DNA of 64,000 bases, from positions 1 through 64,000 of IMG/VR virus record IMGVR_UViG_3300025941_000018. One strand, 5' to 3'. The DNA comes from a virus. The notes beneath the pieces were generated by a model, which was not told the origin of the DNA, did no database searches, and saw nothing but the letters and a program-made list of their open reading frames with translations. The position numbers and the translations under genes are program-made. Positions 1 to 7,015 of the stretch are shown here, piece after piece (position 1 is the first letter of the stretch; the number at the start of each line of letters is the position of its first letter).

Positions 1-2
1 GA

Positions 3-98
3 CATTTTTGTTGGTGCCCAAGGTGCGGCTGGGACATGAACCTTCCCGAGAAATATAACACGCCCCGTCATCGCGGGGTTGAACTGATGAAACCATGA
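3..98 (+). CDS. Zinc-ribbon protein, C-terminal fragment
   Basis: An open frame enters from the left edge and stops at 96-98. The visible 31 residues include CPRCGW, half of a zinc ribbon. The stop overlaps the ATG of the next gene (ATGA at 95-98), the same coupling used throughout this operon, which supports it being real. A short hairpin (CCCCG/CGGGG, about 63-77) lies inside. The start and the first cysteine pair are outside the window. Confidence 0.55.
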   Translation, partial: HFCWCPRCGWDMNLPEKYNTPRHRGVELMKP

Positions 99-289
99 TC
101 AAAATCGAAATCATCATAGAGGAGCACGCTGATAGAGCCGTCAGGATGACCCTTAAAGCCGAGCAAAGTGACGGCGCAACGATATTTGAGCAGCGAATTG
201 CTGACGGAATAATTGATGCCATAACCAAGCGTGATGAAGTTGATGTCACGATGGTTTCTATGACGGACATAAAATACGACAAGCCATGA
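95..289 (+). CDS. Small phage protein, unknown function
   Basis: A 64-residue protein with no family I recognise. It begins with an alternating hydrophobic stretch (IKIEIIIEE) suggesting a beta strand, followed by a charged middle. It is joined by 4-bp overlaps to the genes on both sides, so it is very probably translated as part of the early operon. No transmembrane segment or metal-binding motif is visible. Confidence 0.7.
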   Translation: MIKIEIIIEEHADRAVRMTLKAEQSDGATIFEQRIADGIIDAITKRDEVDVTMVSMTDIKYDKP

Positions 290-624
290 CACCCTCAAAT
301 CTCGACCCCGAACTCCTGCGCCAGGCATTGGCCAAAATCAAGCCGCAGCCTGTGGCCAAGTCTCGCGCCCGCGTGCTGCCGACCAAGTACCAGCACGTAA
401 TATGCTGCGATTGGTTCAGGGTTTTTACATGGCCTGAGCGATTCAAAATCCTGTTCGGCTACAAGTTGAATGTCCTTATCCGCCTGCGCGCGCCTCACAA
501 TCCAGGAAATTGTGACCCTGTAGTCGCCGGTGAAGTCACGCCCTACACGACGCCATCCGAACTCCTGCGCTCGCGCATCGAGAAAGACCTGGCCAAACTC
601 AACACGGCGCCAACCATCGAATGA
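286..624 (+). CDS. Conserved phage protein, unknown function
   Basis: A 112-residue protein. Residues about 45-65 contain FTWPERFKILFGYKL, a block I recall from small uncharacterised phage proteins that read FTWxERxxxxFGYxL and are usually followed by a proline/histidine-rich stretch, as here. The N-terminus is basic and the C-terminus is predicted helical. No enzyme motif is visible. It is coupled by ATGA overlaps to the genes before and after it. Confidence 0.75.
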   Translation: MTPSNLDPELLRQALAKIKPQPVAKSRARVLPTKYQHVICCDWFRVFTWPERFKILFGYKLNVLIRLRAPHNPGNCDPVVAGEVTPYTTPSELLRSRIEKDLAKLNTAPTIE

Positions 625-1142
625 CGCTAGAGTTTATGGCCATGTCCTGGTTGAGATTTGAGAAGCGATGTCCAGTCGCGCTGTTCGGACGGTCGCCGCG
701 TCATTCAAACGGCTTGCCGGATGTCATGGGCATCACGCGGGACCGCTACCTTTACGAGATCGAAATCAAGCGCTCGGTATCGGACTTCAAAGCCAATGCC
801 AAAAAGCCGTTTCACATGTCCCGCAACATCGCTGGCGACACTAAACGGCACCCGGCTCTCTTTTGGTTCCTCACGCCGGCAGAACTCACGGAGAAAGTTT
901 TACCGTTAGTTCCTGGGTGGGCTGGCTTGCTTCGCGGTCCATTGCCGAACGATGTTCAAGGGGTATTCATGGTCAAGAAAGCGCCGCGCAACAAACTCTC
1001 GCAGCGCCTCTGCACCCGTGAGTGCGTCCAACTCGCGCATTGCATGGCTAACCAGATTTACTCGTTTGCCAGAATCGTTTCAGGCCGCGAGGAATGGGAT
1101 CGTCACAACGCCAAATTTCTCACCCAGGATTACGAGATATGA
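621..1142 (+). CDS. PD-(D/E)XK nuclease-like protein
   Basis: A 173-residue protein. Residues 33-50 carry a nuclease-fold signature: Asp34 in LPDV, then Glu46/Glu48 and Lys50 in YEIEIKRS, followed by a helix with SDFKAN. This matches the MmcB/VRR-like branch of PD-(D/E)XK phage proteins, typically single-domain and implicated in DNA repair or processing. Methionines at residues 6 and 8 are alternative starts. I infer a structure- or sequence-specific nuclease. The substrate cannot be read from the sequence. Confidence 0.7.
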   Translation: MTLEFMAMSWLRFEKRCPVALFGRSPRHSNGLPDVMGITRDRYLYEIEIKRSVSDFKANAKKPFHMSRNIAGDTKRHPALFWFLTPAELTEKVLPLVPGWAGLLRGPLPNDVQGVFMVKKAPRNKLSQRLCTRECVQLAHCMANQIYSFARIVSGREEWDRHNAKFLTQDYEI

Positions 1143-1312
1143 GCGAGCCCAAACACTTCTGGGATCTTCGCGTCCCTTTGGAAACCCACCCGTTCAAACA
1201 GGACGCCAAAAACGATTTCGTCTGCGAGGTTTGCAAGAAGCCGCGGGCGATGCACGGCGAGGCTGTCGTGCTGCTGGAACCTAAACCTGAACCACCGAGA
1301 AAGACGCCATGA
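1139..1312 (+). CDS. Small Cys-pair protein
   Basis: A 57-residue protein. I chose the ATG at 1139 because it overlaps the previous stop (ATGA), although the frame stays open further upstream. It contains a CEVCKKPRAMHGE segment: two cysteines and a histidine that could form half of a zinc site, as in small phage proteins reading CxxCxxxxxxH. The end is proline-rich. The function is unknown. Confidence 0.65.
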   Translation: MSEPKHFWDLRVPLETHPFKQDAKNDFVCEVCKKPRAMHGEAVVLLEPKPEPPRKTP

Positions 1313-1551
1313 ATAAAAAAATATCCGCTGAAATTCAATCGGCTCAAAATCACGGCAGGCAAAAATACGGCAAAGGGCCGAACGACTTTGCGCACGACGA
1401 CGCGAACCGAAATCACGTTTGGCACGACTGCATTGAAGATCATCTTCGCCGTGCGAGGTTCGCGACGCCAATGGACAGGCGCGAGCATCTCGTAAAACTC
1501 GCTGGGCTTGCCGTTTCGGCGATTGAATCTTTCGACCGCAAAAACTCATGA
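1309..1551 (+). CDS. Conserved phage protein with HDD motif
   Basis: An 80-residue protein. Its central block (NDFAHDDANRNHVWHDCIEDH) and the later REHLVKLAGLAVSAIESFDR match a small, widespread phage family in which a histidine/aspartate-rich helix precedes a hydrophobic helix. I recall no proven function. The histidines and aspartates could bind a metal, which is inference. It overlaps both neighbours by 4 bp. Confidence 0.75.
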   Translation: MNKKISAEIQSAQNHGRQKYGKGPNDFAHDDANRNHVWHDCIEDHLRRARFATPMDRREHLVKLAGLAVSAIESFDRKNS

Positions 1552-1727
1552 ACGCCATCGAATGGTTCGTCTTAGCCAACCCGGAGATTGCGGTGATGGA
1601 TCTCCTTCAGGACGCGGCAATCATCAGCGACAACTGCGTGCTGCCATCTGACATCGCGGCTGCTGACCATGACCGCGCGCTGGATTATCTCCAAAAGAAA
1701 ATCAGCCCGGCGGCAAAACCGGGCTGA
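1548..1727 (+). CDS. Small phage protein, unknown
   Basis: A 59-residue protein starting in the ATGA overlap with the previous gene. It is acidic and helical, with no recognised domain. The stop codon lies within the 3' arm of a strong hairpin (1702-1727), so translation would melt the structure that may end or pause the transcript. Coding potential rests on the coupling and the clean frame. Confidence 0.6.
   Translation: MNAIEWFVLANPEIAVMDLLQDAAIISDNCVLPSDIAAADHDRALDYLQKKISPAAKPG
1702..1727 (+). terminator. Hairpin at operon end, terminator-like
   Basis: A perfect 9-bp stem (TCAGCCCGG with CCGGGCTGA) and an 8-nt loop, CGGCAAAA. No T-run follows, so it may be a weak terminator, a pause site or an mRNA-stability hairpin rather than a full intrinsic terminator. 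It sits where the tight gene overlaps are broken by a gap (1728-1805). Confidence 0.5.
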
Positions 1728-1805
1728 CAAGAATGGAAACCATTGATTTATGACTAAGACGCTTCACACTCTCTCGAAACCTCAACCGAGTCAACAACCA
1801 AAATT

Positions 1806-2105
1806 ATGCTACGACCAACCCAACTAAATCCAGTCTGCGGAAATGCCGCAGTTGAGAAAACTCCGTCTGCCATCGAGCAGGAACTGCAACAGCTTGCATC
1901 CCTGGCCCACGAGTTGTCAGATGCGCTCGCCGGATTGGAGGAACGCATCGCGCCCATCATCCGCCGCTGCGATCCATTACCCGTGCCGCCCGATAAAGAG
2001 CCTGAGATTAGCCCACCACTCGCCAATAGGCTGCGCGTGATGAATCGCAACCTGGGTGAGCGAATCGAAAATCTGCGCGGTCTGGTGCGCCTCATCGACC
2101 TATGA
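1806..2105 (+). CDS. Coiled-coil protein, unknown
   Basis: A 99-residue protein. Residues about 20-55 form a heptad-rich helix (IEQELQQLASLAHELSDAL) and a second helix covers the C-terminal third, so an elongated or oligomeric helical protein is likely. It follows the 1728-1805 gap and is ATGA-coupled to the next gene. I recognise no family. Confidence 0.65.
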   Translation: MLRPTQLNPVCGNAAVEKTPSAIEQELQQLASLAHELSDALAGLEERIAPIIRRCDPLPVPPDKEPEISPPLANRLRVMNRNLGERIENLRGLVRLIDL

Positions 2106-2356
2106 CCTCCTTCGAAGTCGTGCGCCAGGGCCTGCGCGAACTCGGCCTGGATGAACAGCGCATCGACGACATGTTCGCCATGGAATTGAAGATGAACCCG
2201 CACAGCGAGCTCGATCGGCGATGCCAGATCCCCGATGACCAAATCCCTCACATTATCGCACTGGTAAAACGCATGTGGCATGTGCCGCCGTCCGTCCAAA
2301 ATCAAATGCGCGAAGAAGCCGAGCGCAACATCGCCAGGTTCGCGGAGAAGAATTGA
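2102..2356 (+). CDS. Small helical phage protein
   Basis: An 84-residue, mostly helical, charged protein with no recognised domain. It overlaps the previous stop by 4 bp and lies 3 bp before the next gene. The large frames on the opposite strand here are shadows. Confidence 0.65.
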   Translation: MTSFEVVRQGLRELGLDEQRIDDMFAMELKMNPHSELDRRCQIPDDQIPHIIALVKRMWHVPPSVQNQMREEAERNIARFAEKN

Positions 2357-2359
2357 CCT

Positions 2360-2611
2360 ATGCTCGCACGCGATATTCTCAAAAAGGCCCTCATCAGACA
2401 CGGCTACAGCAAACGCAAAGCGCATCAAACCGTGACCACGATGTCCAAGCTGCCCCAATTCGCGCTGTTCCTCGCCAAGAACTTCCCGCCTGGCCAGGTG
2501 CCAAAGCAGACCATGATTTTGGAAACTGTTTTTCACCTTCCGATTACGGCCGTAGAAGCGCTGTCCAGAGCAGGCGACATGGTGGAGGCCGCAAACGCAA
2601 AGAAGAATTGA
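2360..2611 (+). CDS. Small basic phage protein
   Basis: An 83-residue protein starting at an ATG 3 bp after the previous stop. The N-terminus is strongly basic (KKALIRHGYSKRKAHQ), compatible with nucleic-acid binding, but no defined helix-turn-helix is clear. The function is unknown. Confidence 0.65.
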   Translation: MLARDILKKALIRHGYSKRKAHQTVTTMSKLPQFALFLAKNFPPGQVPKQTMILETVFHLPITAVEALSRAGDMVEAANAKKN

Positions 2612-2613
2612 AA

Positions 2614-2940
2614 ATGAAAACTATCCACAAATACCCGCTGGCGATCGAGGCCGAGCTTGTTGTCATGCTGCCCGTCGAAGCACAGATACTTGACGTCCAA
2701 TTTCAGCGCAACGACCTCTGCCTCTGGGCGCTGGTTGACCGCGAGGCCGCCAAAGAACCCATCACCCTTCGCATGTTAGGCACCGGCCACCACGTCGAAC
2801 TCAAGCCTGACGCGCAATACCTGGCCACCGTCCAGCAATACGGCGGCACCTTCGTCTGGCACATTTTCAAGGATGGGAAATCGCAGGAAGAAATAACGCA
2901 GGATGACATTCACGCAATGGACCCGCGCACATGGCCATGA
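2614..2940 (+). CDS. DUF7352-like phage protein
   Basis: A 108-residue protein. I chose the start at 2614, not the far upstream frame opening, because the N-terminus MKTIHKYPL, the following ELVVMLPVEAQILDVQ and LCLWALVD, and the later GTGHHVEL match the DUF7352 family of phage proteins (beta-rich, about 90-110 residues). The molecular role is unknown. It begins 2 bp after the previous stop. Confidence 0.8.
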   Translation: MKTIHKYPLAIEAELVVMLPVEAQILDVQFQRNDLCLWALVDREAAKEPITLRMLGTGHHVELKPDAQYLATVQQYGGTFVWHIFKDGKSQEEITQDDIHAMDPRTWP

Positions 2941-2983
2941 CCCTCCCTCAATCCATCGCCCTGCTGTTTGAATCCTAAAACCT

Positions 2984-3214
2984 ATGAGCAAACCAATCTT
3001 GCATCACTTCGTAATTGAGACCTCAGAAGGGTTGTGCTTCACATGGATTGGCGGCCGCCTGATCCCAGACGGCAAGGATCACGTCTGGCTGACCACGCCA
3101 GGAGGAAGAAAGGTGTTTCGTGCGCTACGGAAGGAAGTGTCCCCGTCCTCTCCCGAGGACTTCATAAAGCGAGTCAAAAACGACCAGCTAATGAATCGGG
3201 CCCCGAACAACTAG
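2984..3214 (+). CDS. Small phage protein, unknown
   Basis: A 76-residue protein. The first half is beta-rich (HHFVIETSEGLCFTWIGGRL) and the second is a basic helix. No domain is recognised. It stands apart from its neighbours (43 bp before, 47 bp after), unlike the coupled genes upstream. Confidence 0.6.
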   Translation: MSKPILHHFVIETSEGLCFTWIGGRLIPDGKDHVWLTTPGGRKVFRALRKEVSPSSPEDFIKRVKNDQLMNRAPNN

Positions 3215-3261
3215 CGATTCGAAGTTTTTCCCCTCCACCCAAAACCTGGCATGAAAGCAGC

Positions 3262-3513
3262 ATGACCATCTCCGGACGAATCCTTCGCGCCGTCAAGCGC
3301 GCGCCAGCCACCGCGCCGGAACTCGGCGCCATGCTCTGGCCGAAGATGTCGCTCTACGACAGCAGGCGAAAAGCGTCCTCGCATCTCTGCAACCTCAGGA
3401 CCCGCGGCAAGCTCGTGGTCATCGGCAAAGTCGCCCGTGACGGCTACAAGGACGGGGTAAAATCAAGCAGGGTCATGGCCAACCTTTACACGGCTCGCAA
3501 ATATTCCCTTTAA
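3262..3513 (+). CDS. Small basic protein, possible winged helix
   Basis: An 83-residue basic protein. I chose the ATG at 3262. Its pattern (SGRILRAVKRAPATAPELGAML, then RRKASSHLCNLRTRGKLVVIG) fits a winged-helix domain: helix, recognition helix, then a short wing. DNA binding is an inference from that pattern. It is the last gene of the leftmost plus-strand run and converges on the minus-strand gene ending at 3529. Confidence 0.6.
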   Translation: MTISGRILRAVKRAPATAPELGAMLWPKMSLYDSRRKASSHLCNLRTRGKLVVIGKVARDGYKDGVKSSRVMANLYTARKYSL

Positions 3514-3528
3514 CAGATTCGCCGCGGG

Positions 3529-3732
3529 CTACTTCCAAAACCACGCGGCCTTCATAGCAGTCAACCTCTGCCTGGCCGAGCCCGGGCACATGCCGACCAT
3601 CCAGCCCAGCGGATCATCTGCGCGGCCGCATTTCCAAACCTTGTTCTCTTTCACCCACTCAGCCCACAGCGTCAGGTTGCCAATGTGGATTCGAAGATGC
3701 AGGATTTTAGTGTTCTGGTTGCGGGTCGCCAT
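3529..3732 (-). CDS. Small phage protein, unknown
   Basis: A 67-residue protein with a Trp-rich sequence (LTLWAEWVKENKVWKCG). The start at 3732 lies inside the end of the upstream gene and has a Shine-Dalgarno-like AGCAGG about 6 nt before it. It is third in the minus-strand operon that starts at 4683. The function is unknown. Confidence 0.6.
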   Translation of the reverse strand: MATRNQNTKILHLRIHIGNLTLWAEWVKENKVWKCGRADDPLGWMVGMCPGSARQRLTAMKAAWFWK

Positions 3733-4225
3733 CCAGCACCTGCTCCGATCTTATCCATTCCTCTGTCGCTTCGTGCGCGGCCTTGTTGGCGTCAGTGACC
3801 TTAGAGAACTTATCGGCTATCACGGAAGCTTCCTCCGCAGTTGGCGGGCGGCGCGGATTTTTTTTGGATCGATACTCAGATTGCTTTACTCGCTGATACT
3901 CATTGCGATTGGCTTTCCTCATCAAATTTTGATAGTGCTCGGCGTTGAGTATCAGCCATCCGCCTTCCACTTTTTTCAACCTCCTGCCCTCGTTAAGTTG
4001 CGGCTCCATCCTCTTGGTGTCCGGAGACTCCAGCACGCGAATCGCTTGCAGCGCCTCCGCCTCGGTTTTGCGCGACCACTTCCCCACGTTATATGCCGTT
4101 GCCCTGACCACGTTGTCGGGGTCCTTTTTCGCCAGCATCGTCAGGTAAACTTTCACCACCAAATCCGACTCGTCCCACAATGACGAATCCACTATCTTCG
4201 AAAAAATCGGCACGTAAAAATTCAT
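3707..4225 (-). CDS. Probable replication-initiation protein, winged-helix N-terminus
   Basis: A 172-residue protein. The N-terminus (FSKIVDSSLWDESDLVVKVY, then a stretch with TAYNVGKWSRKTEAEA and LESPD) resembles phage replisome-organiser or replication proteins whose N-terminal domain is a winged helix. The C-terminal half is a very basic helical region. I infer a role in starting replication, possibly at the iteron-like region just upstream (4718-5359). It shares an ATGA overlap with the HNH gene upstream. Confidence 0.6.
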   Translation of the reverse strand: MNFYVPIFSKIVDSSLWDESDLVVKVYLTMLAKKDPDNVVRATAYNVGKWSRKTEAEALQAIRVLESPDTKRMEPQLNEGRRLKKVEGGWLILNAEHYQNLMRKANRNEYQRVKQSEYRSKKNPRRPPTAEEASVIADKFSKVTDANKAAHEATEEWIRSEQVLDGDPQPEH

Positions 4226-4683
4226 GCGAACATTCCTTTCTCAAATTTTGACTGCGTTAACCAGACTTGACCAACGTGGAATTTAACAGCGGTGTCTTTG
4301 GGTTCTGGGGGATACCACTTCATCGCCCATTCCAGGAATGATTTGTCCCGCTCCCTCAACCCGCGCCCGCTGTATATCATCAGCTTCAAGCAGTGCAGCC
4401 GGTGCATCATAGCGCTGAAAAAATAGTCCTCCCGGTAGAGCATAAATGGCGCGCTTCGGACCTCCACAATTCCATGAACTTTGGCGTGACACCCGCGACA
4501 CAGAACTTTCAAGTCGGCCTCCGTCGTCGCGTACCAATCCTCTGGATACCTCCAATGATGACTCTGCAAGTTCCGCCGGCTTCCGCAACCTTCACACCTC
4601 CCAGCAGACCGCCTCTTCCTGGTCGATAGTTCCTTCCAGAAATCACTCTTCAAAAACTTCCGATATGCCTGCTTGCTGCTCAC
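4222..4683 (-). CDS. HNH endonuclease
   Basis: A 153-residue protein with an HNH core: zinc-binding CEGCG (about residue 30), LQSHHWRY carrying the first catalytic histidine, then LKVLCRGCHAKVH with the second CxxC and a histidine. The spacing fits a complete beta-beta-alpha-metal nuclease. In phages such genes are either free-standing homing endonucleases or partners of the packaging machinery. Here it leads the operon with the replication-type gene, far from terminase, so homing or a replication role is more likely. Confidence 0.85.
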   Translation of the reverse strand: MSSKQAYRKFLKSDFWKELSTRKRRSAGRCEGCGSRRNLQSHHWRYPEDWYATTEADLKVLCRGCHAKVHGIVEVRSAPFMLYREDYFFSAMMHRLHCLKLMIYSGRGLRERDKSFLEWAMKWYPPEPKDTAVKFHVGQVWLTQSKFEKGMFA

Positions 4684-4717
4684 TCAAAAAGACTATCAAC
4701 CCCACACAAAACATCAA

Positions 4718-4762
4718 TGTAAATGTTTACAAAGTTTAGCTTTCGTTTACACCCCATTTACA
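4718..4762. promoter_or_regulatory. TTTACA box cluster, iteron- or operator-like
   Basis: Three TTTACA boxes start at 4726, 4746 and 4757. The first is the right arm of an inverted repeat, TGTAAA-TG-TTTACA (4718-4731). The last two are direct repeats of TTTACACC 11 bp apart, one helical turn. They lie just upstream of the minus-strand HNH/replication operon, so repressor operators or initiator-binding iterons are both possible. Confidence 0.45.
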
Positions 4763-5312
4763 CCATAATACTGAACGCAGTAAGACAGTACTAGCGCGAA
4801 GCCGCACCCCCAATTTCGTTATCCAAATAGTCCGCCCGCCCCGAAAACCGTGCTTTGCTGAATTCCCTACGGTTTTGGATCGTTATCCTTAACGAACCGT
4901 CCGAAATCCCAGCCTTGAAAAAAAAATCGAGTTCCATCAGAGGGGCATCCCCCCGTTTTCGGGCACCCCCGGCCATACCCCCGCTAACCCCCCACCCCGA
5001 TTTCGTCCAGGCCCGAACCTGCCTGGCGTGGTCTGTCCGTCATAATCCAGCCATTCCGACGGCAAACCATGCGGAAACCTTAGCAAAACAGCGAAAACGT
5101 ACAAAATAGCCCATTTTGAACGGTGGTCTCGGACCGAGGTCCAGCCGAACCAGGTCGCCGCCGGCCAGACCAGACCGCGGGCTGCAGGTCGTGATGCGCG
5201 CAGAACTGAAAACGGCCTTTTCGCAAGGTTGAGAAAAGACGGATGCTCCCTCCCGTCAATCGGTCAGTCTGAAAGTCGAGCGGTCGAGTAGAGATTGGGC
5301 AACTCCTCGTTC

Positions 5313-5359
5313 CTATATCCTGTATAGCTCGTATTGGTATGTCCTATACAGCGTATAGG
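5313..5359. promoter_or_regulatory. Paired inverted repeats, operator-like
   Basis: A perfect 7-bp inverted repeat with a 3-bp centre, CCTATAC-AGC-GTATAGG, lies at 5343-5359. A related weaker one (CTATA...TATAG) lies at 5313-5327, about 30 bp or three helical turns away. The pair looks like tandem operators of a dimeric regulator. The reading is supported only by symmetry and spacing. Confidence 0.45.
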
Positions 5360-5521
5360 TATGGAAAGCACTACTGGCCGGGAAATGAGCGGAATTGCCG
5401 TTTTCCCGCGTTTTTGGTGTCGTTGGCATAGATTGGACGTTCGGAAGCGTCTGGTGGGCGGTGGTTTGGCTGGGATTGCGGGCTGGGAGGCCTGGTCGAG
5501 GTGGGAAAGGAGGGTTGCTCG

Positions 5522-5653
5522 ATGGCTGGCGGGGTTCGGTTGGGGCCGTGGGCAAGTATCGGCCGCTGGAGCGAGCTGGCCGGCAAGTCGGTACTCGAGC
5601 CCAGACGCAGCAAACCCCGGGCAAGCGAGGTTTACGGCGCCGGCCCGGGGTGA
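5522..5653 (+). CDS. Possible 43-residue protein with strong RBS
   Basis: A short frame beginning MAGGVRLGPWASIG, preceded by AAAGGAGGG (5506-5514) at 7-nt spacing, close to an ideal ribosome-binding site. It is basic and Gly/Pro-rich. No family is recognised, and the GC-rich context leaves several frames open, so it may be chance. It lies downstream of the operator-like repeats at 5313-5359. Confidence 0.3.
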   Translation: MAGGVRLGPWASIGRWSELAGKSVLEPRRSKPRASEVYGAGPG

Positions 5654-5720
5654 AAAACACGCTGTGTAGGTTATTTCATTCGGTTGCTCCTGGGGTTGAG
5701 GGTTAAGCCGGGGGTCTGGA

Positions 5721-6104
5721 TCAATCCAGGTCCGGCGTTGCTTCTGCCGCGCGTTCCGGGCTATCCGTCGGCGAGGGCAGAAAAGGGTTGAGGCTTTCAA
5801 ACATGGCCCGCGCGCCTTTGGATTTGGCGTCCTGCTGGCATTCGCGGAACGTCATCCAGGGCGCGATCTCGTGACCGTCGGCGGTGGTCTCGCTGTAGCC
5901 ATTGCGCCAGTCATAACCGGGCTTGCCGTTCCCGCGTTCGATGCGGCCTCGGAACGTGTAAACGATAGTCGGAACAGGTTCGGCGAAGTCGGCGCCGCAG
6001 TTCGGGCATTGGACGGCGTTGCTCTGGGTCGTGACTTCCGGCCTCACGTTGCATTCGTCAGTGGGGAAGGAAGCTTTGCAGTCGGGGCAAGTGTAGGTTT
6101 TCAT
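5721..6104 (-). CDS. Zinc-ribbon phage protein
   Basis: A 127-residue protein starting with MKTYTCPDCKASF and a second pair QCPNCGADF at about residue 35: a classic CxxC...CxxC zinc ribbon. The C-terminal two thirds contain an aromatic stretch and end in an acidic, proline-rich tail. I chose the start at 6104 because the ribbon begins directly after it, although the frame is open further upstream. It lies 2 bp after the upstream gene. The function is unknown; nucleic-acid or protein binding is typical for such ribbons. Confidence 0.7.
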   Translation of the reverse strand: MKTYTCPDCKASFPTDECNVRPEVTTQSNAVQCPNCGADFAEPVPTIVYTFRGRIERGNGKPGYDWRNGYSETTADGHEIAPWMTFRECQQDAKSKGARAMFESLNPFLPSPTDSPERAAEATPDLD

Positions 6105-6106
6105 GA

Positions 6107-6457
6107 TCAATCCCAGGATCCAACCGCACAACGGTTGTGCAAGTCAACTGTGTGGCTGAAGCCCAGCCAGCAACAAGAGCACTTCGGATGATAACGGATA
6201 TTGCCCTCGCCGTGGGGATAATCGCGCGCCACCGAGGACACGTCATCTTTGCCGGCGGCGAAGCGCCTTTCATTCACCGGCCTTTTCTCCGTGAAGCTGG
6301 TGTAGGTGTCAACTCGGAACCATCCGCCGCCATCGCGGTCACGGTACGGGGTCCCGATTTGGTTTGTCCCGTACTTCAGTGTTTCAATCGTGCCGATCAT
6401 AGCATTGCCTCCCGTGCAATCTCGCGTGTGGCCTTTGTGTTCAAGTGTTTCGCGCAT
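6107..6457 (-). CDS. Small phage protein with Cys cluster
   Basis: A protein of 116 residues if started at 6457 (RBS GAGGA, 7 nt spacing) or 97 residues if started at the internal ATG at 6400 (RBS GGGAGG, 7 nt spacing). Both starts have good ribosome-binding sites, so two forms are possible. The C-terminus has HPKCSCCWLGFSHTVDLH, a Cys/His cluster that could bind a metal. The function is unknown. Confidence 0.65.
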   Translation of the reverse strand: MRETLEHKGHTRDCTGGNAMIGTIETLKYGTNQIGTPYRDRDGGGWFRVDTYTSFTEKRPVNERRFAAGKDDVSSVARDYPHGEGNIRYHPKCSCCWLGFSHTVDLHNRCAVGSWD

Positions 6458-6471
6458 AGTCTTATCCTCGA

Positions 6472-6651
6472 TTAGCGTTTTATATACGCGTTTACTCCCA
6501 CGACAACCGGCTTGCCGTCAATCAGGACGGAGGTTGTCAAATTGCCGTGCGAGCTGGCGACGACAAGAGTTTTCCCGGAAGCACTAGGCGCCGGCGTGGG
6601 GTTAATGGGCAGGGTTAGCACCAAGTTACCGTCTTTTATTTCAGCTTTCAT
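6472..6651 (-). CDS. Conserved small phage protein (SASGKT family)
   Basis: A 59-residue protein. I recognise a common small phage family with the pattern LPxNPxPxPSxSGKTLVVASxxGN, then DGKPVVVGVNAYIKR at the end, all present here. It is predicted all-beta. No role is established that I know of. It is the first gene of this leftward operon, and its leader contains the GG-N10-GC element at 6708-6721. Confidence 0.85.
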   Translation of the reverse strand: MKAEIKDGNLVLTLPINPTPAPSASGKTLVVASSHGNLTTSVLIDGKPVVVGVNAYIKR

Positions 6652-6707
6652 TTTGTTTCTCTGTTCTCTGTTGGGTCAGACGTGATTGCCTGACTGAGTG
6701 GAATATA

Positions 6708-6739
6708 GCAGAGGGGATGCCAAGAGATTTTGAGCGTGA
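6708..6739 (-). promoter_or_regulatory. Left-facing GG-N10-GC (sigma-54-like) element
   Basis: On the minus strand the order is TCACGCTCAAAATC (6739-6726), TCT, then TTGGCATCCCCTCTGCTA. GG is at 6721-6720 and GC at 6709-6708, with exactly 10 nt between, matching the -24/-12 consensus (TGGCAY-N5-TGCW). A start about 12 nt on would leave a leader of about 45 nt before the gene at 6651. TATATT just after it offers a competing sigma-70 -10 reading. Confidence 0.45.
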
Positions 6740-6969
6740 GCCGAAAGGGGTCAGTGTAATATTTTGCTGTACTCGAGCCTGGAACAGCTCGCAATGGCCT
6801 ATTTAGGCAGCCACTTTGAGCCGATTAACATTGAACGAAAAGGACTTCTGTAAAAACCGCCGACTTTTGCCTTTGCGACAAATAACCCACTTTCACCCAA
6901 TTACAGCCGAATCAAAGTCGCGATCATGCTGTAAAGACTTCTTACACTAATTTTGGCCTAGTGAGCTAT

Positions 6970-7001
6970 TCACGCTCAAAATCCATTGGCACGGTGGTTG
7001 C
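6970..7001 (+). promoter_or_regulatory. Right-facing GG-N10-GC (sigma-54-like) element
   Basis: The same 14-bp box TCACGCTCAAAATC (6970-6983), then CA, then TTGGCACGGTGGTTGCTT, a very good match to the sigma-54 consensus (GG at 6988-6989, GC at 7000-7001). The predicted start (about 7012) would fall only a few bases before the ATG at 7016, giving an almost leaderless mRNA. That weakens the promoter reading or points to an operator instead. Confidence 0.45.
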
Positions 7002-7015
7002 TTAGGTTGGCGTGA

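Larger units (their letters stand above)
4684..5720. other. Gene-poor control region
   Basis: About 1 kb with no convincing conserved gene. Long frames occur on both strands only because the region is GC-rich. The left part is AT-richer and holds three TTTACA boxes. The centre holds two GTATAG/CTATAC inverted repeats, and a short plus-strand frame with a strong ribosome-binding site begins at 5522. Its position next to a replication-type gene makes it a candidate replication origin or lysis-lysogeny switch, which is inference. Confidence 0.5.
6652..7015. other. Divergent intergenic control region
   Basis: 364 bp without a gene between the leftward gene starting at 6651 and the rightward gene starting at 7016. 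It carries two mirror-image copies of a composite element (6708-6739 and 6970-7001), one facing each operon. I see no other clear hairpin or gene in it. Confidence 0.7.

Noticed and set aside
1754-2536. 260-codon minus-strand frame over three small plus-strand genes
   Set aside because: The plus-strand genes are coupled by overlaps and at least partly fit known small phage families; the minus frame shows no domain.
4855-5109. 84-codon plus-strand frame in the control region
   Set aside because: No RBS, biased composition and no family resemblance.
5264-5800. 178-codon minus-strand frame in the control region
   Set aside because: Low-complexity Pro/Arg composition, no RBS, and similar frames open on all strands due to high GC.
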